Below, in pieces: positions 35,255 to 43,930 of a DNA stretch of 64,000 bases. The notes beneath the pieces were generated by a model. The model ran no database searches. It was not told the DNA's origin and saw only the letters and a list, made by a program, of their open reading frames with translations. Source of the DNA: Allomuricauda ruestringensis DSM 13258 (GTDB lineage: Bacteria > Bacteroidota > Bacteroidia > Flavobacteriales > Flavobacteriaceae). The stretch spans positions 3,774,501 through 3,838,500 of the forward strand of contig NC_015945.1 of the NCBI RefSeq assembly GCF_000224085.1, in the 5' to 3' direction. The position numbers and the translations under genes were made by a program. Within the stretch, counting starts at the first letter, position 1. Each line of letters opens with the position of its first letter.

Positions 35255-36220
35255 ATGCTAAAAGTTGGTGTCCTGGGAGCAGGACATTTAGGAAAAATAC
35301 ACCTAAGGCTCTTAAACCAATCGGACAAATACGAACTCGTTGGATTTTATGATCCAGACGAGATAAATGCTAAAAAAGTAGCTGCTGAATTTGGTTATTC
35401 CCACTACGAAAATATCAACAATTTGATTGACACTGTAGATGTTGTTGATATTGTAACGCCAACCTTATCCCATTTTGATTGTGCCAAAAAATCCATCGAA
35501 AAAGGCAGGCACATTTTCATAGAAAAGCCTATTACCAACACGCTTGAAGAAGCTGAAGAACTGCTAGAGCTCTCTAAAAAACACGGTGTAAAAGGCCAAG
35601 TAGGCCACGTGGAGCGCTTTAATCCCGCATTTTTGGCCGTGAAAGACAAAATCGAGAACCCCATGTTCATCGAAACGCATCGTTTGGCGGAATTTAACCC
35701 CAGAGGCACGGATGTCCCCGTAGTATTGGACCTGATGATCCACGATATTGATGCGATTTTGAGCGTGGTGCCTTCGGAAGTGGAGAAAATAAACGCAAGT
35801 GGCGTTTCCGTAATCAGTCAATCGCCCGATATCGCCAATGCACGCATCCAGTTTAAAAATGGTTGTGTCGCCAACCTTACTTCCAGCCGTATTTCGTTGA
35901 AAAATATGCGTAAGTCACGCTTTTTTCAACGGGACGCTTACATTTCTGTTGACTTTTTAGAGAAAAAGGTGGAAGTGGTAAAAATGAAGGATGCACCCGA
36001 AAACCCTGGAGATTTTGATATGATTCTTCAAAATGCCGAAGGAGAAAAGAAACAAATCTATTTTGAAAACCCTGAAATAGATGTCAACAATGCCATTTTG
36101 GACGAATTGGAAACTTTTGCCGACGCCATCAACAACGATACTACCCCAATCGTGAGTTTGGAACAAGGAACCAACGCTCTCCGAGTGGCCCTTCAGATAA
36201 TTGAGTCTTTTAAAGATTAA
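35255..36220 (+). CDS. Gfo/Idh/MocA-family oxidoreductase
   Basis: 321 residues. Rossmann motif VGVLGAGHLGKIHLRLL at the N-terminus, then DVVDIVTPTLSHFD and the characteristic IFIEKPITNTLEEAEELL; the middle has VLDLMIHDIDAILSVV with the His/Asp pair. NAD(P)-dependent sugar or inositol-type dehydrogenases and biliverdin-reductase-like enzymes share this fold, so the substrate is open. Its own promoter is well supported, and a compact repeat follows the stop. Confidence 0.88.
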   Translation: MLKVGVLGAGHLGKIHLRLLNQSDKYELVGFYDPDEINAKKVAAEFGYSHYENINNLIDTVDVVDIVTPTLSHFDCAKKSIEKGRHIFIEKPITNTLEEAEELLELSKKHGVKGQVGHVERFNPAFLAVKDKIENPMFIETHRLAEFNPRGTDVPVVLDLMIHDIDAILSVVPSEVEKINASGVSVISQSPDIANARIQFKNGCVANLTSSRISLKNMRKSRFFQRDAYISVDFLEKKVEVVKMKDAPENPGDFDMILQNAEGEKKQIYFENPEIDVNNAILDELETFADAINNDTTPIVSLEQGTNALRVALQIIESFKD

Positions 36221-36225
36221 TAGGT

Positions 36226-36258
36226 GTCGTCATTCTCGACTGCGCTCGAATTGACGAC
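36226..36258. repeat. Dispersed stem-loop repeat, minimal copy
   Basis: GTCGTCATTCTCGACTG followed by CGCTCGAATTGACGAC: a 33-base copy reduced to the two ends (GTCGTCA/TGACGAC). It sits between two plus-strand genes and could act as a transcript hairpin. Confidence 0.75.
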
Positions 36259-36278
36259 ATTTTTTTAAACAACAAACT

Positions 36279-37166
36279 ATGAAAAAAATAGCAGTGATCG
36301 GCGCGGGGACCATGGGCAACGGTATTGCCCATGTTTTCGCACAAAATGGTTACAAAGTAAATCTGGTGGACATTGCACAGGCATCTTTAAATAAAGGCTT
36401 GGCGACCATTACGAAAAATTTGGACCGTATGATTGCCAAAGAGGTAATCGACGAGGCCAAAAAAGAGGCAACCCTAGCCAACATTACCACATACACCGAT
36501 TTAAAAGATGGTGTTTCCGATACGGATTTAGTTGTTGAAGCTGCCACGGAGAACTTGGATATTAAACTGAAGATTTTTGAAGATTTGGATGCAATCTGCA
36601 AAGCAGAAACCATTTTGGCCACCAACACATCTTCTATTTCAATAACTAAGATTGGTGCTGCAACAAAACGTCCAGAGAAAGTAATTGGAATGCACTTTAT
36701 GAATCCTGTTCCAATTATGAAATTGGTCGAGATCATACGTGGATATAGCACATCGGACGAAGTAACGGAAACCATTATGGAACTTTCCAAAAAATTGGGC
36801 AAAACTCCAACAGAGGTAAACGATTACCCGGGATTTGTGGCCAATCGTATTTTAATGCCGATGATCAATGAATCCATTGAAACCCTGTATAATGGGGTTG
36901 CTGGTGTTGAAGAAATTGATACCGTAATGAAGTTGGGTATGGCGCATCCCATGGGGCCACTTCAATTGGCCGATTTTATTGGATTGGATGTATGCCTTTC
37001 CATTTTGAACGTAATGTATGATGGGTTCAAAAACCCAAAATACGCCCCTTGCCCCCTACTCGTTAATATGGTGATGGCCGGCAAATTGGGCGTAAAATCA
37101 GGTGAAGGTTTTTATGATTATTCCGAATCCAGAAAAGCTGAAAATATTTCCGTTCAATTCAAATAA
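36279..37166 (+). CDS. 3-hydroxyacyl-CoA (3-hydroxybutyryl-CoA) dehydrogenase
   Basis: 295 residues. NAD-binding VIGAGTMGNGIAHVFAQNGY at residue 5, LATNTSSISITKIG, the catalytic His in VIGMHFMNPVPIMKLVEII and Asn in GFVANRILMPMINE; C-terminal helical domain with HPMGPLQLADFIGLD. Oxidises 3-hydroxyacyl-CoA to 3-ketoacyl-CoA with NAD in fatty-acid or butyrate metabolism. Stand-alone form (not fused to enoyl-CoA hydratase). A repeat copy follows the stop. Confidence 0.93.
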   Translation: MKKIAVIGAGTMGNGIAHVFAQNGYKVNLVDIAQASLNKGLATITKNLDRMIAKEVIDEAKKEATLANITTYTDLKDGVSDTDLVVEAATENLDIKLKIFEDLDAICKAETILATNTSSISITKIGAATKRPEKVIGMHFMNPVPIMKLVEIIRGYSTSDEVTETIMELSKKLGKTPTEVNDYPGFVANRILMPMINESIETLYNGVAGVEEIDTVMKLGMAHPMGPLQLADFIGLDVCLSILNVMYDGFKNPKYAPCPLLVNMVMAGKLGVKSGEGFYDYSESRKAENISVQFK

Positions 37167-37193
37167 GATTCAAAGAACTTGGTTGTCATTCCG

Positions 37194-37270
37194 ACAGAGC
37201 GAAGCGACGAGGAATCTCATAACCTTAAATTTGTTTTGTAATGAGATTTCTCACTGCGTTCGAAATGAGA
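37194..37270. repeat. Dispersed stem-loop repeat, GTCATTCCGACAGAGCG subtype
   Basis: Left end identical over about 35 bases to the copy at 30674 (GTCATTCCGACAGAGCGAAG, then CGACGAGGAATCTC), right end GAGATTTCTCACTGCG and TTCGAAATGAGA. Confidence 0.8.
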
Positions 37271-37351
37271 AAAAAACACTAAATATTTTTAAAATTAAAG
37301 TAGCAATAATAAATCGCAGGGCAGGTGCCCCTTTAACTATATAACGAATTT

Positions 37352-38587
37352 ATGGCCATTGTAAAGCCTTTTAAGGCCATTCGCCCTACAAAGGACAAAG
37401 CATTTTTTGTAGCATCACGCTCCTACGAAGAGTATTCCAAAGAGGAATTGAAAGCGGTATTACAGTACAACCCTTTCTCATTTTTACACATCATCAACCC
37501 TGGGTTCAAGTTTGAAAAAACCATCAAAGGAAAGGAACGTTTTGGCCTTGTTCACAATCGGTATTTGGAGTTTTTGGAGGAAAACATCTTTCAAAAAGAC
37601 GATGAACCTAGCTTTTATCTATATCAAATTGAAAAAGATGATTTTAAGAGCTTGGGGTTCTTTTGTGCCTGCAGCGTGGATGATTACCGAAATAACGTCA
37701 TTAAAAAGCACGAAGATACCATTCAGGATCGAGAAGAGCTTTTTGCGGACTATTTGCATACCGTAGGGTTCAACGCAGAGCCCGTTTTAATGACCTATGA
37801 GGACAATGCGCTGGTTGATGAAATCTTTCAACGTAAAATTGAACGGCAGCCAGAATACGATTTTACCACAACAGATAGAGTGAACCATAAACTTTGGAAG
37901 ATTTCGTATCTCGAAGGGATTGAAAAACTGGAAAAGGCCTTTGGCGACCTCAATGCGCTCTATATTGCCGATGGACATCACCGTAGTGCATCATCGAGCT
38001 TATTGGCTGATCTAAAAAAGTCTGAAAACAACGACCATACCGGTGAGGAAGCCTACAACTATTTTATGGCCTACCTTATTCCCGAATCACAAATGAGGGT
38101 CTTTGAGTTCAACCGTATGGTAAAAGATTTAAACGGATTTTCTAAAAAAGAATTCTTAATTCGACTGGATGAACATTTCAGAATAGAAAAAAGAGAGGAC
38201 GGACTGTCCAAACCATCCAAAAAGCATGAATTCAGTATGTGTTTGGAAGGTGAGTTCTACACCCTTCATTTTCGAAAAACCAATCATGAGTTTACCGATG
38301 CGTTAAGCAAATTGGATACTCAAATCCTTTACAAAACCATTCTGGAACCTATTTTGGGCATCACAGATTTAAGAAATGACAAACGGATTTGCTACGGGTA
38401 TGGCAAAAACAACCTTATTCAGATGAAAGATTTAGTGGATTCTGGCAACTATGCCGTCGGTTTTAGCCTAGTTCCCACCACTATTGAAGAAATTAAGGCA
38501 ATAGCCGATGCAGGTTTGGTAATGCCCCCAAAAAGCACGTATATTGAGCCTAAGCTCCGTAGCGGGCTAGCTATTTATGAATTATAA
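37352..38587 (+). CDS. DUF1015 family protein
   Basis: 411 residues, soluble. Recognisable DUF1015 landmarks: VKPFKAIRPTKDKAFFVASR at the N-terminus, YLYQIEKDDFKSLGFFCACS, and the strongly conserved ALYIADGHHRSASSSLLADL. The family is widespread, related to putative phosphotransferases of serine metabolism in some annotations, but I would not assign an activity from this sequence. No linked serA/serC genes here. A long repeat follows the stop. Confidence 0.85.
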   Translation: MAIVKPFKAIRPTKDKAFFVASRSYEEYSKEELKAVLQYNPFSFLHIINPGFKFEKTIKGKERFGLVHNRYLEFLEENIFQKDDEPSFYLYQIEKDDFKSLGFFCACSVDDYRNNVIKKHEDTIQDREELFADYLHTVGFNAEPVLMTYEDNALVDEIFQRKIERQPEYDFTTTDRVNHKLWKISYLEGIEKLEKAFGDLNALYIADGHHRSASSSLLADLKKSENNDHTGEEAYNYFMAYLIPESQMRVFEFNRMVKDLNGFSKKEFLIRLDEHFRIEKREDGLSKPSKKHEFSMCLEGEFYTLHFRKTNHEFTDALSKLDTQILYKTILEPILGITDLRNDKRICYGYGKNNLIQMKDLVDSGNYAVGFSLVPTTIEEIKAIADAGLVMPPKSTYIEPKLRSGLAIYEL

Positions 38588-38620
38588 ATTTTAAAACACA
38601 GTACATTTTGATAAAAAATT

Positions 38621-38738
38621 CGTCATTTCGAGTGGATTTCACGACAGCATGAGTGAAATTTGTATCGAGAAAAAGAATTTTTATCTAAAAAAGTTCTCGA
38701 TATGATTTTTCGTTCCTCAAAATCACTCGAACTGACGG
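38621..38738. repeat. Dispersed stem-loop repeat, long copy
   Basis: CGTCATTTCGAGTGGATTTC at the left, CACTCGAACTGACGG at the right, inner arms TATCGAGAAAAAGAA and GTTCTCGATATGA. Closest relative is 26265-26381. Confidence 0.75.
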
Positions 38739-38787
38739 TTTTTGACCATAATATTATCAAAATACACTCACTACGAGTAATTTTATT

Positions 38788-38873
38788 ATCATTCCTGCAC
38801 CCCGTTTATGGAAGGGATAAAAAAGCAGGAATCCATTAACCAAAAAAGATTCCGTATCAAGTGCGGAATGACA
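38788..38873. repeat. Dispersed repeat, TCATTCCTGC subtype
   Basis: TCATTCCTGCACCCCG at the left and AGTGCGGAATGACA at the right, with inner AGCAGGAATCCATTAA. The phrase GGATTCCTGCCTTCGCAGG at 57898-57918 is related. It ends just before the YggS start. Confidence 0.6.
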
Positions 38874-38884
38874 TTAATTAAACT

Positions 38885-39544
38885 ATGTCCGTAAAAGATA
38901 ATATTGACAAAATAAAATCCGAACTTCCCGAAGGAGTCACCTTGGTTGCCGTTTCCAAAACCAAACCCAACGAGGATATTTTGGAAGCCTACGAGGCAGG
39001 ACAACGGGTGTTCGGGGAAAACAAAGTGCAGGAGATGGTCCAAAAATGGGAAGATTTGCCCAAGGACATTGAATGGCACATGATTGGCCACGTACAGCGC
39101 AATAAGGTCAAATACATGGCCGAGTTTGTTTCCTTGATTCATGGGGTGGACAGCCCAAGGTTGTTGAAGGAAATCAACAAACAGGCTAAAAAGCACGACC
39201 GAGTAATTCCTTGTTTACTTCAAATTCATATTGCCGAGGAGGATACCAAATTTGGTCTGGACGAAAAGGAATTGTACGAACTTATCGATTCCGATGCGTT
39301 CAAAGCGATGGCAAACATCAAAATAGTTGGCTTAATGGGCATGGCCACCTTTACGGACGATATGGGTCAAGTGAAAAGAGAGTTTGCCCAGCTCAAATCC
39401 ATGTTTGATACACTTGAAGATAAACAGATGGGTATCTCCATCCTTTCCATGGGCATGAGCGGTGATTATGCAATTGCAATTGAGGAAGGTAGCACTATGG
39501 TACGAATTGGAAGCAGTATATTTGGGGCAAGAAATTATTCATAA
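38885..39544 (+). CDS. YggS-family pyridoxal phosphate homeostasis protein
   Basis: 219 residues. The PLP-lysine motif VTLVAVSKTKPNEDI near residue 22, VFGENKVQEM, WHMIGHVQRNKVKYM and the phosphate-binding end ILSMGMSGDYAIAIEEGSTM. YggS/PLPBP binds PLP and keeps vitamin B6 pools balanced; no catalysis is known. First gene of a five-gene plus-strand operon ending with gluconokinase. Confidence 0.94.
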   Translation: MSVKDNIDKIKSELPEGVTLVAVSKTKPNEDILEAYEAGQRVFGENKVQEMVQKWEDLPKDIEWHMIGHVQRNKVKYMAEFVSLIHGVDSPRLLKEINKQAKKHDRVIPCLLQIHIAEEDTKFGLDEKELYELIDSDAFKAMANIKIVGLMGMATFTDDMGQVKREFAQLKSMFDTLEDKQMGISILSMGMSGDYAIAIEEGSTMVRIGSSIFGARNYS

Positions 39545-39558
39545 ACCATTAATTTTCC

Positions 39559-40893
39559 ATGTACGCCATACTCGACATTGAAAGCACGGGAGGAAAATAC
39601 AATGAGGAAGGCATTACCGAGATTGCCATCCACAGGTTTGATGGGTACCAGATAGTTGACAAATTCATCTGTTTGGTCAATCCTGAAAGGGAAATACAAC
39701 CTTTTGTAGCAAAGTTGACAGGTATCAACAACAAAATGCTACGTTCCGCACCCAAGTTTCACGAAGTAGCCAAACGTATTGTAGAAATAACGGAAGGAAC
39801 TATTTTGGTGGCGCACAATGCCCAGTTTGATTACCGGATCCTCCGAACCGAGTTCAGAAGACTTGGCTACGATTATCAACGAAAAACGCTTTGTACGGTC
39901 GACCTATCCAAACAACTGATACCGGAAGCAGAATCGCATAGTTTGGGGAAATTAGCCCGTTCGCTCGGCATTCCCATGAGTGACAGACATCGTGCCAATG
40001 GCGATGCACTTGCTACCCTGAAACTCTTCAAGTTGTTGTTGAACAAAGATTCGGACAAAAGAATCATCACCGAAGTTATTCGCGAGGAAACGCATGGAGA
40101 ACTTTCGCCAAATCAATTGGATATGGTTTTCAGCTTACCGTCTGAAACCGGCGTGTACTATATGCACGACAAAGATGGGGAAATCATCTTTTTGGGAAAA
40201 ACCAAGAACATCAAAAAAAGAGTGAACCAGCACTTTACCAATGTGGGCAAACTGGCACGGAAACTTCAAAAAGAAACAAAAAAAGTAACATACGAAACCA
40301 CGGGAAGTGAGCTTATAGCCATTTTGAAGGCTTATTTGGAGCAAAAAAAGAACAAACCAAGATACAACCACGTTTCCAATAAAAAACTTTTTACCCACAC
40401 CATAGATTTTAGTCAAAACGGAACCGAACATATTGTTTTGGGGGTAGAAAAAAACAAGTTGCTCGAGCCTAAAAAAATGGCATTTAACGGAACTCAGGCG
40501 GCAAAGAGCTTTTTAAACAAAATATCAGACGAATTTGAGCTTTGCCCTTCCTCTTTGGGAACAGATGTGTCAAGTTATCATCAAGAACCTGTAGGTGCCA
40601 ACGCATTAGCCTGTAACGAAAAAGTACTTTCCGCTTTTGATAGGTACAGCATCCGAAATAAAAATATGGCGTTGATAGACCGCGGCAGGGAAACCGGGGA
40701 GCGCAGTTTTATATTGATCAAAAATGGTAAACTTCAAGGATTTGGTTATGTGGAACTCAACCATCAAATCAATAATATTCATATCTTGGAGTCTATTATG
40801 ACCCCAATGCGGAGTGATGAAAACACTACATTTATCGTAGAAACCTATCTGAGAAAAAACAACCGACTTAAAACCATACCACTAACCCCCTGA
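39559..40893 (+). CDS. DEDDh exonuclease fused to a GIY-YIG nuclease domain
   Basis: 444 residues. N-terminal DnaQ-like 3'-5' exonuclease (1-165): ILDIESTGG with Asp6 and Glu8, LVAHNAQFDYRILR and the His-x4-Asp in DRHRANGDALATL. Residues 190-275 are a UvrC/Cho-like GIY-YIG domain (ETGVYYMHDKDGEIIFLGKT, NIKKRVNQHF). The last 170 residues have no recognised fold. The arrangement suggests DNA repair, with the GIY-YIG domain making an incision that the exonuclease can extend. Only 14 bases separate it from yggS and 3 from the channel gene. Confidence 0.88.
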   Translation: MYAILDIESTGGKYNEEGITEIAIHRFDGYQIVDKFICLVNPEREIQPFVAKLTGINNKMLRSAPKFHEVAKRIVEITEGTILVAHNAQFDYRILRTEFRRLGYDYQRKTLCTVDLSKQLIPEAESHSLGKLARSLGIPMSDRHRANGDALATLKLFKLLLNKDSDKRIITEVIREETHGELSPNQLDMVFSLPSETGVYYMHDKDGEIIFLGKTKNIKKRVNQHFTNVGKLARKLQKETKKVTYETTGSELIAILKAYLEQKKNKPRYNHVSNKKLFTHTIDFSQNGTEHIVLGVEKNKLLEPKKMAFNGTQAAKSFLNKISDEFELCPSSLGTDVSSYHQEPVGANALACNEKVLSAFDRYSIRNKNMALIDRGRETGERSFILIKNGKLQGFGYVELNHQINNIHILESIMTPMRSDENTTFIVETYLRKNNRLKTIPLTP

Positions 40894-40896
40894 TCA

Positions 40897-41745
40897 TTGA
40901 AAGAACACAAGCCACAATCTAAATGGAAAAACAAACTTCATGAAGTTATTTATGAAGCGGACACTCCATCGGGTAAGCTTTTTGACATTGTTCTTTTTAT
41001 CCTGATCATCATCAGTGTTATTTTGGTGATGTTGGAGAGTGTTGATGAATTTGACCAACGCTACCATAAAACCCTGTTGACCCTTGAATGGGTGATTACA
41101 ATTTTCTTCACTCTAGAATACATCGCCCGCTTGATAAGCATCAAAAAACCATTAAAGTACGTTTTCAGTTTTTATGGCATCATTGATTTCTTATCAACAA
41201 TACCGCTTTACCTCTCCTATATATTAGCAGGTTCGCAAGTGTTGTTGGCAGTAAGGGCGTTCCGCTTACTACGGATTTTCAGGATACTGAAACTCGTTAA
41301 ATTTATGGGCGAAGCTTCCCAATTGCAGTCAGCTTTAAAGGCCAGTCGGGCCAAAATTGCAGTCTTCATCTATGTGGTTTTGATTTTATCCGTGATCATG
41401 GGTACATTAATGTATCTTGTTGAAGGAGACAAGGCAGGTTTCACCAGTATTCCAAGGAGTATTTATTGGACTATAGTTACGCTCACCACCGTTGGGTATG
41501 GAGATATTGCACCACAGACTAATTTGGGCCAACTTCTCGCCACGGTAATCATGATTTTGGGTTACGGAATCATTGCCGTACCTACCGGAATCGTTACTGC
41601 GGAATTTACCCGCAACAAAAAAAACAAAGAGGTAGATGACAAAAGTGTTTTAGTGCATGTAAACACCCAAGCCTGCCCCAGTTGTAGTATAGAAGGGCAC
41701 CGAGACGATGCTACGCATTGCTTTAATTGTGGACATCCGCTATGA
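40897..41745 (+). CDS. Voltage-gated-type potassium channel with C-terminal zinc ribbon
   Basis: 282 residues starting at TTG 40897 (MKEHKPQSKWKNKLHEVIY); no ATG occurs until inside the first helix. Six transmembrane segments with an S4-like helix (LLAVRAFRLLRIFRILKLVK), a pore loop with the selectivity filter TVGYGD and a final membrane helix. The cytoplasmic end carries four cysteines, CPSCSIEGHRDDATHCFNCG, a rubredoxin-like zinc ribbon that could sense metal or redox state. The stop overlaps the miaA ATG (ATGA), so the two are translationally coupled. Confidence 0.88.
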   Translation: MKEHKPQSKWKNKLHEVIYEADTPSGKLFDIVLFILIIISVILVMLESVDEFDQRYHKTLLTLEWVITIFFTLEYIARLISIKKPLKYVFSFYGIIDFLSTIPLYLSYILAGSQVLLAVRAFRLLRIFRILKLVKFMGEASQLQSALKASRAKIAVFIYVVLILSVIMGTLMYLVEGDKAGFTSIPRSIYWTIVTLTTVGYGDIAPQTNLGQLLATVIMILGYGIIAVPTGIVTAEFTRNKKNKEVDDKSVLVHVNTQACPSCSIEGHRDDATHCFNCGHPL

Positions 41746-42665
41746 GCACAAAAGTTTTATTAGCTGTGGTAGGACCTACCGCCATCGGGAAAACCTCGCT
41801 TGGAATCCAATTGGCGAAGCATTTTGATACTGAAATAATCTCTGCCGACTCCAGGCAGTTTTTTAAGGAAATGGAAATAGGGACGGCTGTTCCGTCCAAA
41901 GAGGAATTGAACGAGGCACCCCACCATTTTATACAGCACAAAAGTATTTTTGAACCCTATTCCGTTGGTGATTTTGAGAAAGAAGCCATTAAGCTGTTGG
42001 ATGGTTTATTTCAAAAAAAAGATATTGCCGTAATGGTAGGCGGTAGTGGCCTGTATGTTGATGCGGTTGTATCCGGATTGGATGAATTTCCGGAGGTTAA
42101 CCCAAAAATAAGGGAATTGTTGAATCAAAAACTAGAGGAGCAAGGATTGGAAAGTCTTCAAAAAGAATTGAAGCAAAGAGACCCCGACTATTACAAAACT
42201 GTTGATCAGGACAACCCTCATAGGCTGATTCGAGCTTTGGAGGTGTCCATAGCCGCCAACAAACCTTACTCATTGTTCTTGGGCCAACCCAAAACCGGAA
42301 GGGGCTTCAAAACGCTTTATATTGGTATTGAAGCACCAAGAGAAGTTGTTTATGAGCGGATAAATGCCAGGGTGGACCTTATGATGAAGGTCGGATTGCT
42401 GGAGGAAGCTGAAAAACTATATCCTCACAGAAAACTGAACGCCTTGCAAACAGTTGGTTACAAAGAACTTTTTGAATATATTGATGGGCATTGCAGTTTA
42501 GACTTTGCTGTTTCAGAAATTAAAAAAAACACAAGACGATTTGCAAAGCGGCAACTTACATGGTTGCGGAAAAATGAAGCTATTTTGTGGGTACCTTATA
42601 ACGGCGAGCCCGGTCAAGTACTGCAAATGGTTACAGACCAACTAAAAAACAACCTCTATGCCTAA
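41742..42665 (+). CDS. miaA: tRNA dimethylallyltransferase
   Basis: 307 residues from ATG 41742. P-loop VVGPTAIGKTSLGIQLAK, substrate motif SADSRQFFKEMEIGTA and the NPHRLIRALEVSIAANKP region. It adds a dimethylallyl group to A37 of tRNAs reading UNN codons, consuming DMAPP. Four-base overlap with the channel gene and 8-base overlap with gluconokinase indicate a tight operon. Confidence 0.96.
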   Translation: MSTKVLLAVVGPTAIGKTSLGIQLAKHFDTEIISADSRQFFKEMEIGTAVPSKEELNEAPHHFIQHKSIFEPYSVGDFEKEAIKLLDGLFQKKDIAVMVGGSGLYVDAVVSGLDEFPEVNPKIRELLNQKLEEQGLESLQKELKQRDPDYYKTVDQDNPHRLIRALEVSIAANKPYSLFLGQPKTGRGFKTLYIGIEAPREVVYERINARVDLMMKVGLLEEAEKLYPHRKLNALQTVGYKELFEYIDGHCSLDFAVSEIKKNTRRFAKRQLTWLRKNEAILWVPYNGEPGQVLQMVTDQLKNNLYA

Positions 42666-43149
42666 CGGTAAAACTGTGATAGTAGTTATGGGAGTAAGCG
42701 GCTCCGGAAAAACAGAAATCGGAAAACTGCTTTCGCAAAAACTCTCCCGGCCATTTTACGATGGTGATGACTTTCATCCCGTAGCGAACATAAAAAAAAT
42801 GAGCTCTGGGAATCCTCTAAATGACGATGACCGTAAAGAATGGTTGATACAGCTCAATAAATTGGCCATAAAACATCGGGACAAGGGTGCTATAATCGCT
42901 TGTTCTGCCCTAAAAAAGAACTACAGAAGCATTTTACGGGCAGGAATGGGGGATAGCATGGTCTTTGTTTATTTAAACGGGTCTTTTAAATTAATACAAT
43001 CTAGATTGAACAAAAGAAAAGGGCATTTTATGAGTGCTCAACTTTTACAATCACAATTTGATACGCTGGAACCCCCATCCAAAGCAATTACCGTTTCCAT
43101 TGAGCACCCACCAGAAAAGATTGTTGAGGAGATTATGAAAAAGCTTTAA
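42658..43149 (+). CDS. gntK: Gluconokinase
   Basis: 163 residues. P-loop VVMGVSGSGKTEIGKLLSQ and the family motif FYDGDDFHPVANIKKMSSGN, then PLNDDDRKEWLIQLN and IIACSALKKNYRSILR. Phosphorylates gluconate to 6-phosphogluconate in the cytoplasm. No gluconate transporter in the same operon; a GntP-type permease lies 15 kb upstream. A bidirectional terminator follows. Confidence 0.93.
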   Translation: MPNGKTVIVVMGVSGSGKTEIGKLLSQKLSRPFYDGDDFHPVANIKKMSSGNPLNDDDRKEWLIQLNKLAIKHRDKGAIIACSALKKNYRSILRAGMGDSMVFVYLNGSFKLIQSRLNKRKGHFMSAQLLQSQFDTLEPPSKAITVSIEHPPEKIVEEIMKKL

Positions 43150-43160
43150 ATTTTGATATA

Positions 43161-43187
43161 AAAAAAGCCGCCAGAAGGCGGCTTTAT
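43161..43187. terminator. Bidirectional terminator
   Basis: AAAGCCGCC (43164-43172) and GGCGGCTTT (43177-43185) form a perfect stem with loop AGAA, flanked by A and T runs. Separates gntK and the convergent rprY. Confidence 0.9.
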
Positions 43188-43204
43188 ATTGGGGTGAAAC
43201 TTGT

Positions 43205-43921
43205 TTACTGCTCGTTTTCAGCTTTTACAACAAGCCTAAAACCTTCTCCGTGAATGTTAAGGATTTCCACCAAGTCATCTTTTTTGAGATATTTTCTCAA
43301 TTTGGCGATGTACACGTCCATACTTCTGGAAGTGAAATAGTTGTCATCTCTCCAGATTTTGGTCAACGCCAACTCTCTTGGCATCAAATCGTTTTCGTGA
43401 AGTGCCAACAAACGTAACAGTTCGTTCTCTTTTGGAGATAGTTTGATGGGCTCTTCATCCTTATATTTTAAAAAACGAAGTTTGGAGTTCAAATGGAAAT
43501 TTCCAATTTCGAATTCAAATTGCTTGCTATCGGCCAAAGAACTTGAAGCTTTTCTTTGAAGGATAGCCTTCAGCTTCATTAGTAAAACCTCAGAATCGAA
43601 AGGTTTGTTCAGGTAATCGTCTGCTCCCGCTTTGTAACCTTTTAGAACATCCTCTTTCATGGTCTTGGCAGTAAGAAAGATAATCGGAACGTTTTCGTTC
43701 TTCTCACGGATTTCCTTTGCTAAGGTAAATCCATCCTTGTAAGGCATCATTACGTCCAAAATACATACATCGTAGTTGTCTTTTTTGAACTTCTCAAAAC
43801 CTTCCATTCCGTTTTTGGCCAGAACGACATCAAAATCGTTCATGTTCAAATAATCTTTCAGGACAATTCCAAAATTTGGATCGTCCTCTACCAATAGTAT
43901 CTTCTTTTTCTCTGTTTCCAT
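43205..43921 (-). CDS. rprY: OmpR-family response regulator, RprY-like
   Basis: 238 residues. Receiver with acidic LLVEDDPNFG, phosphoacceptor Asp in VCILDVMMPYKDGF, Thr in IFLTAK and Lys in YLNKPFD; C-terminal winged helix (LSPKENELLRLLALHENDLM, SMDVYIAKLRKYLKKDD). Partner of the kinase 9 bases upstream. The order and motifs match the Bacteroidota RprXY system, linked in Bacteroides to antibiotic response; in this organism the signal is unknown. Confidence 0.9.
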   Translation of the reverse strand: METEKKKILLVEDDPNFGIVLKDYLNMNDFDVVLAKNGMEGFEKFKKDNYDVCILDVMMPYKDGFTLAKEIREKNENVPIIFLTAKTMKEDVLKGYKAGADDYLNKPFDSEVLLMKLKAILQRKASSSLADSKQFEFEIGNFHLNSKLRFLKYKDEEPIKLSPKENELLRLLALHENDLMPRELALTKIWRDDNYFTSRSMDVYIAKLRKYLKKDDLVEILNIHGEGFRLVVKAENEQ

Positions 43922-43930
43922 AGTTTGCTT

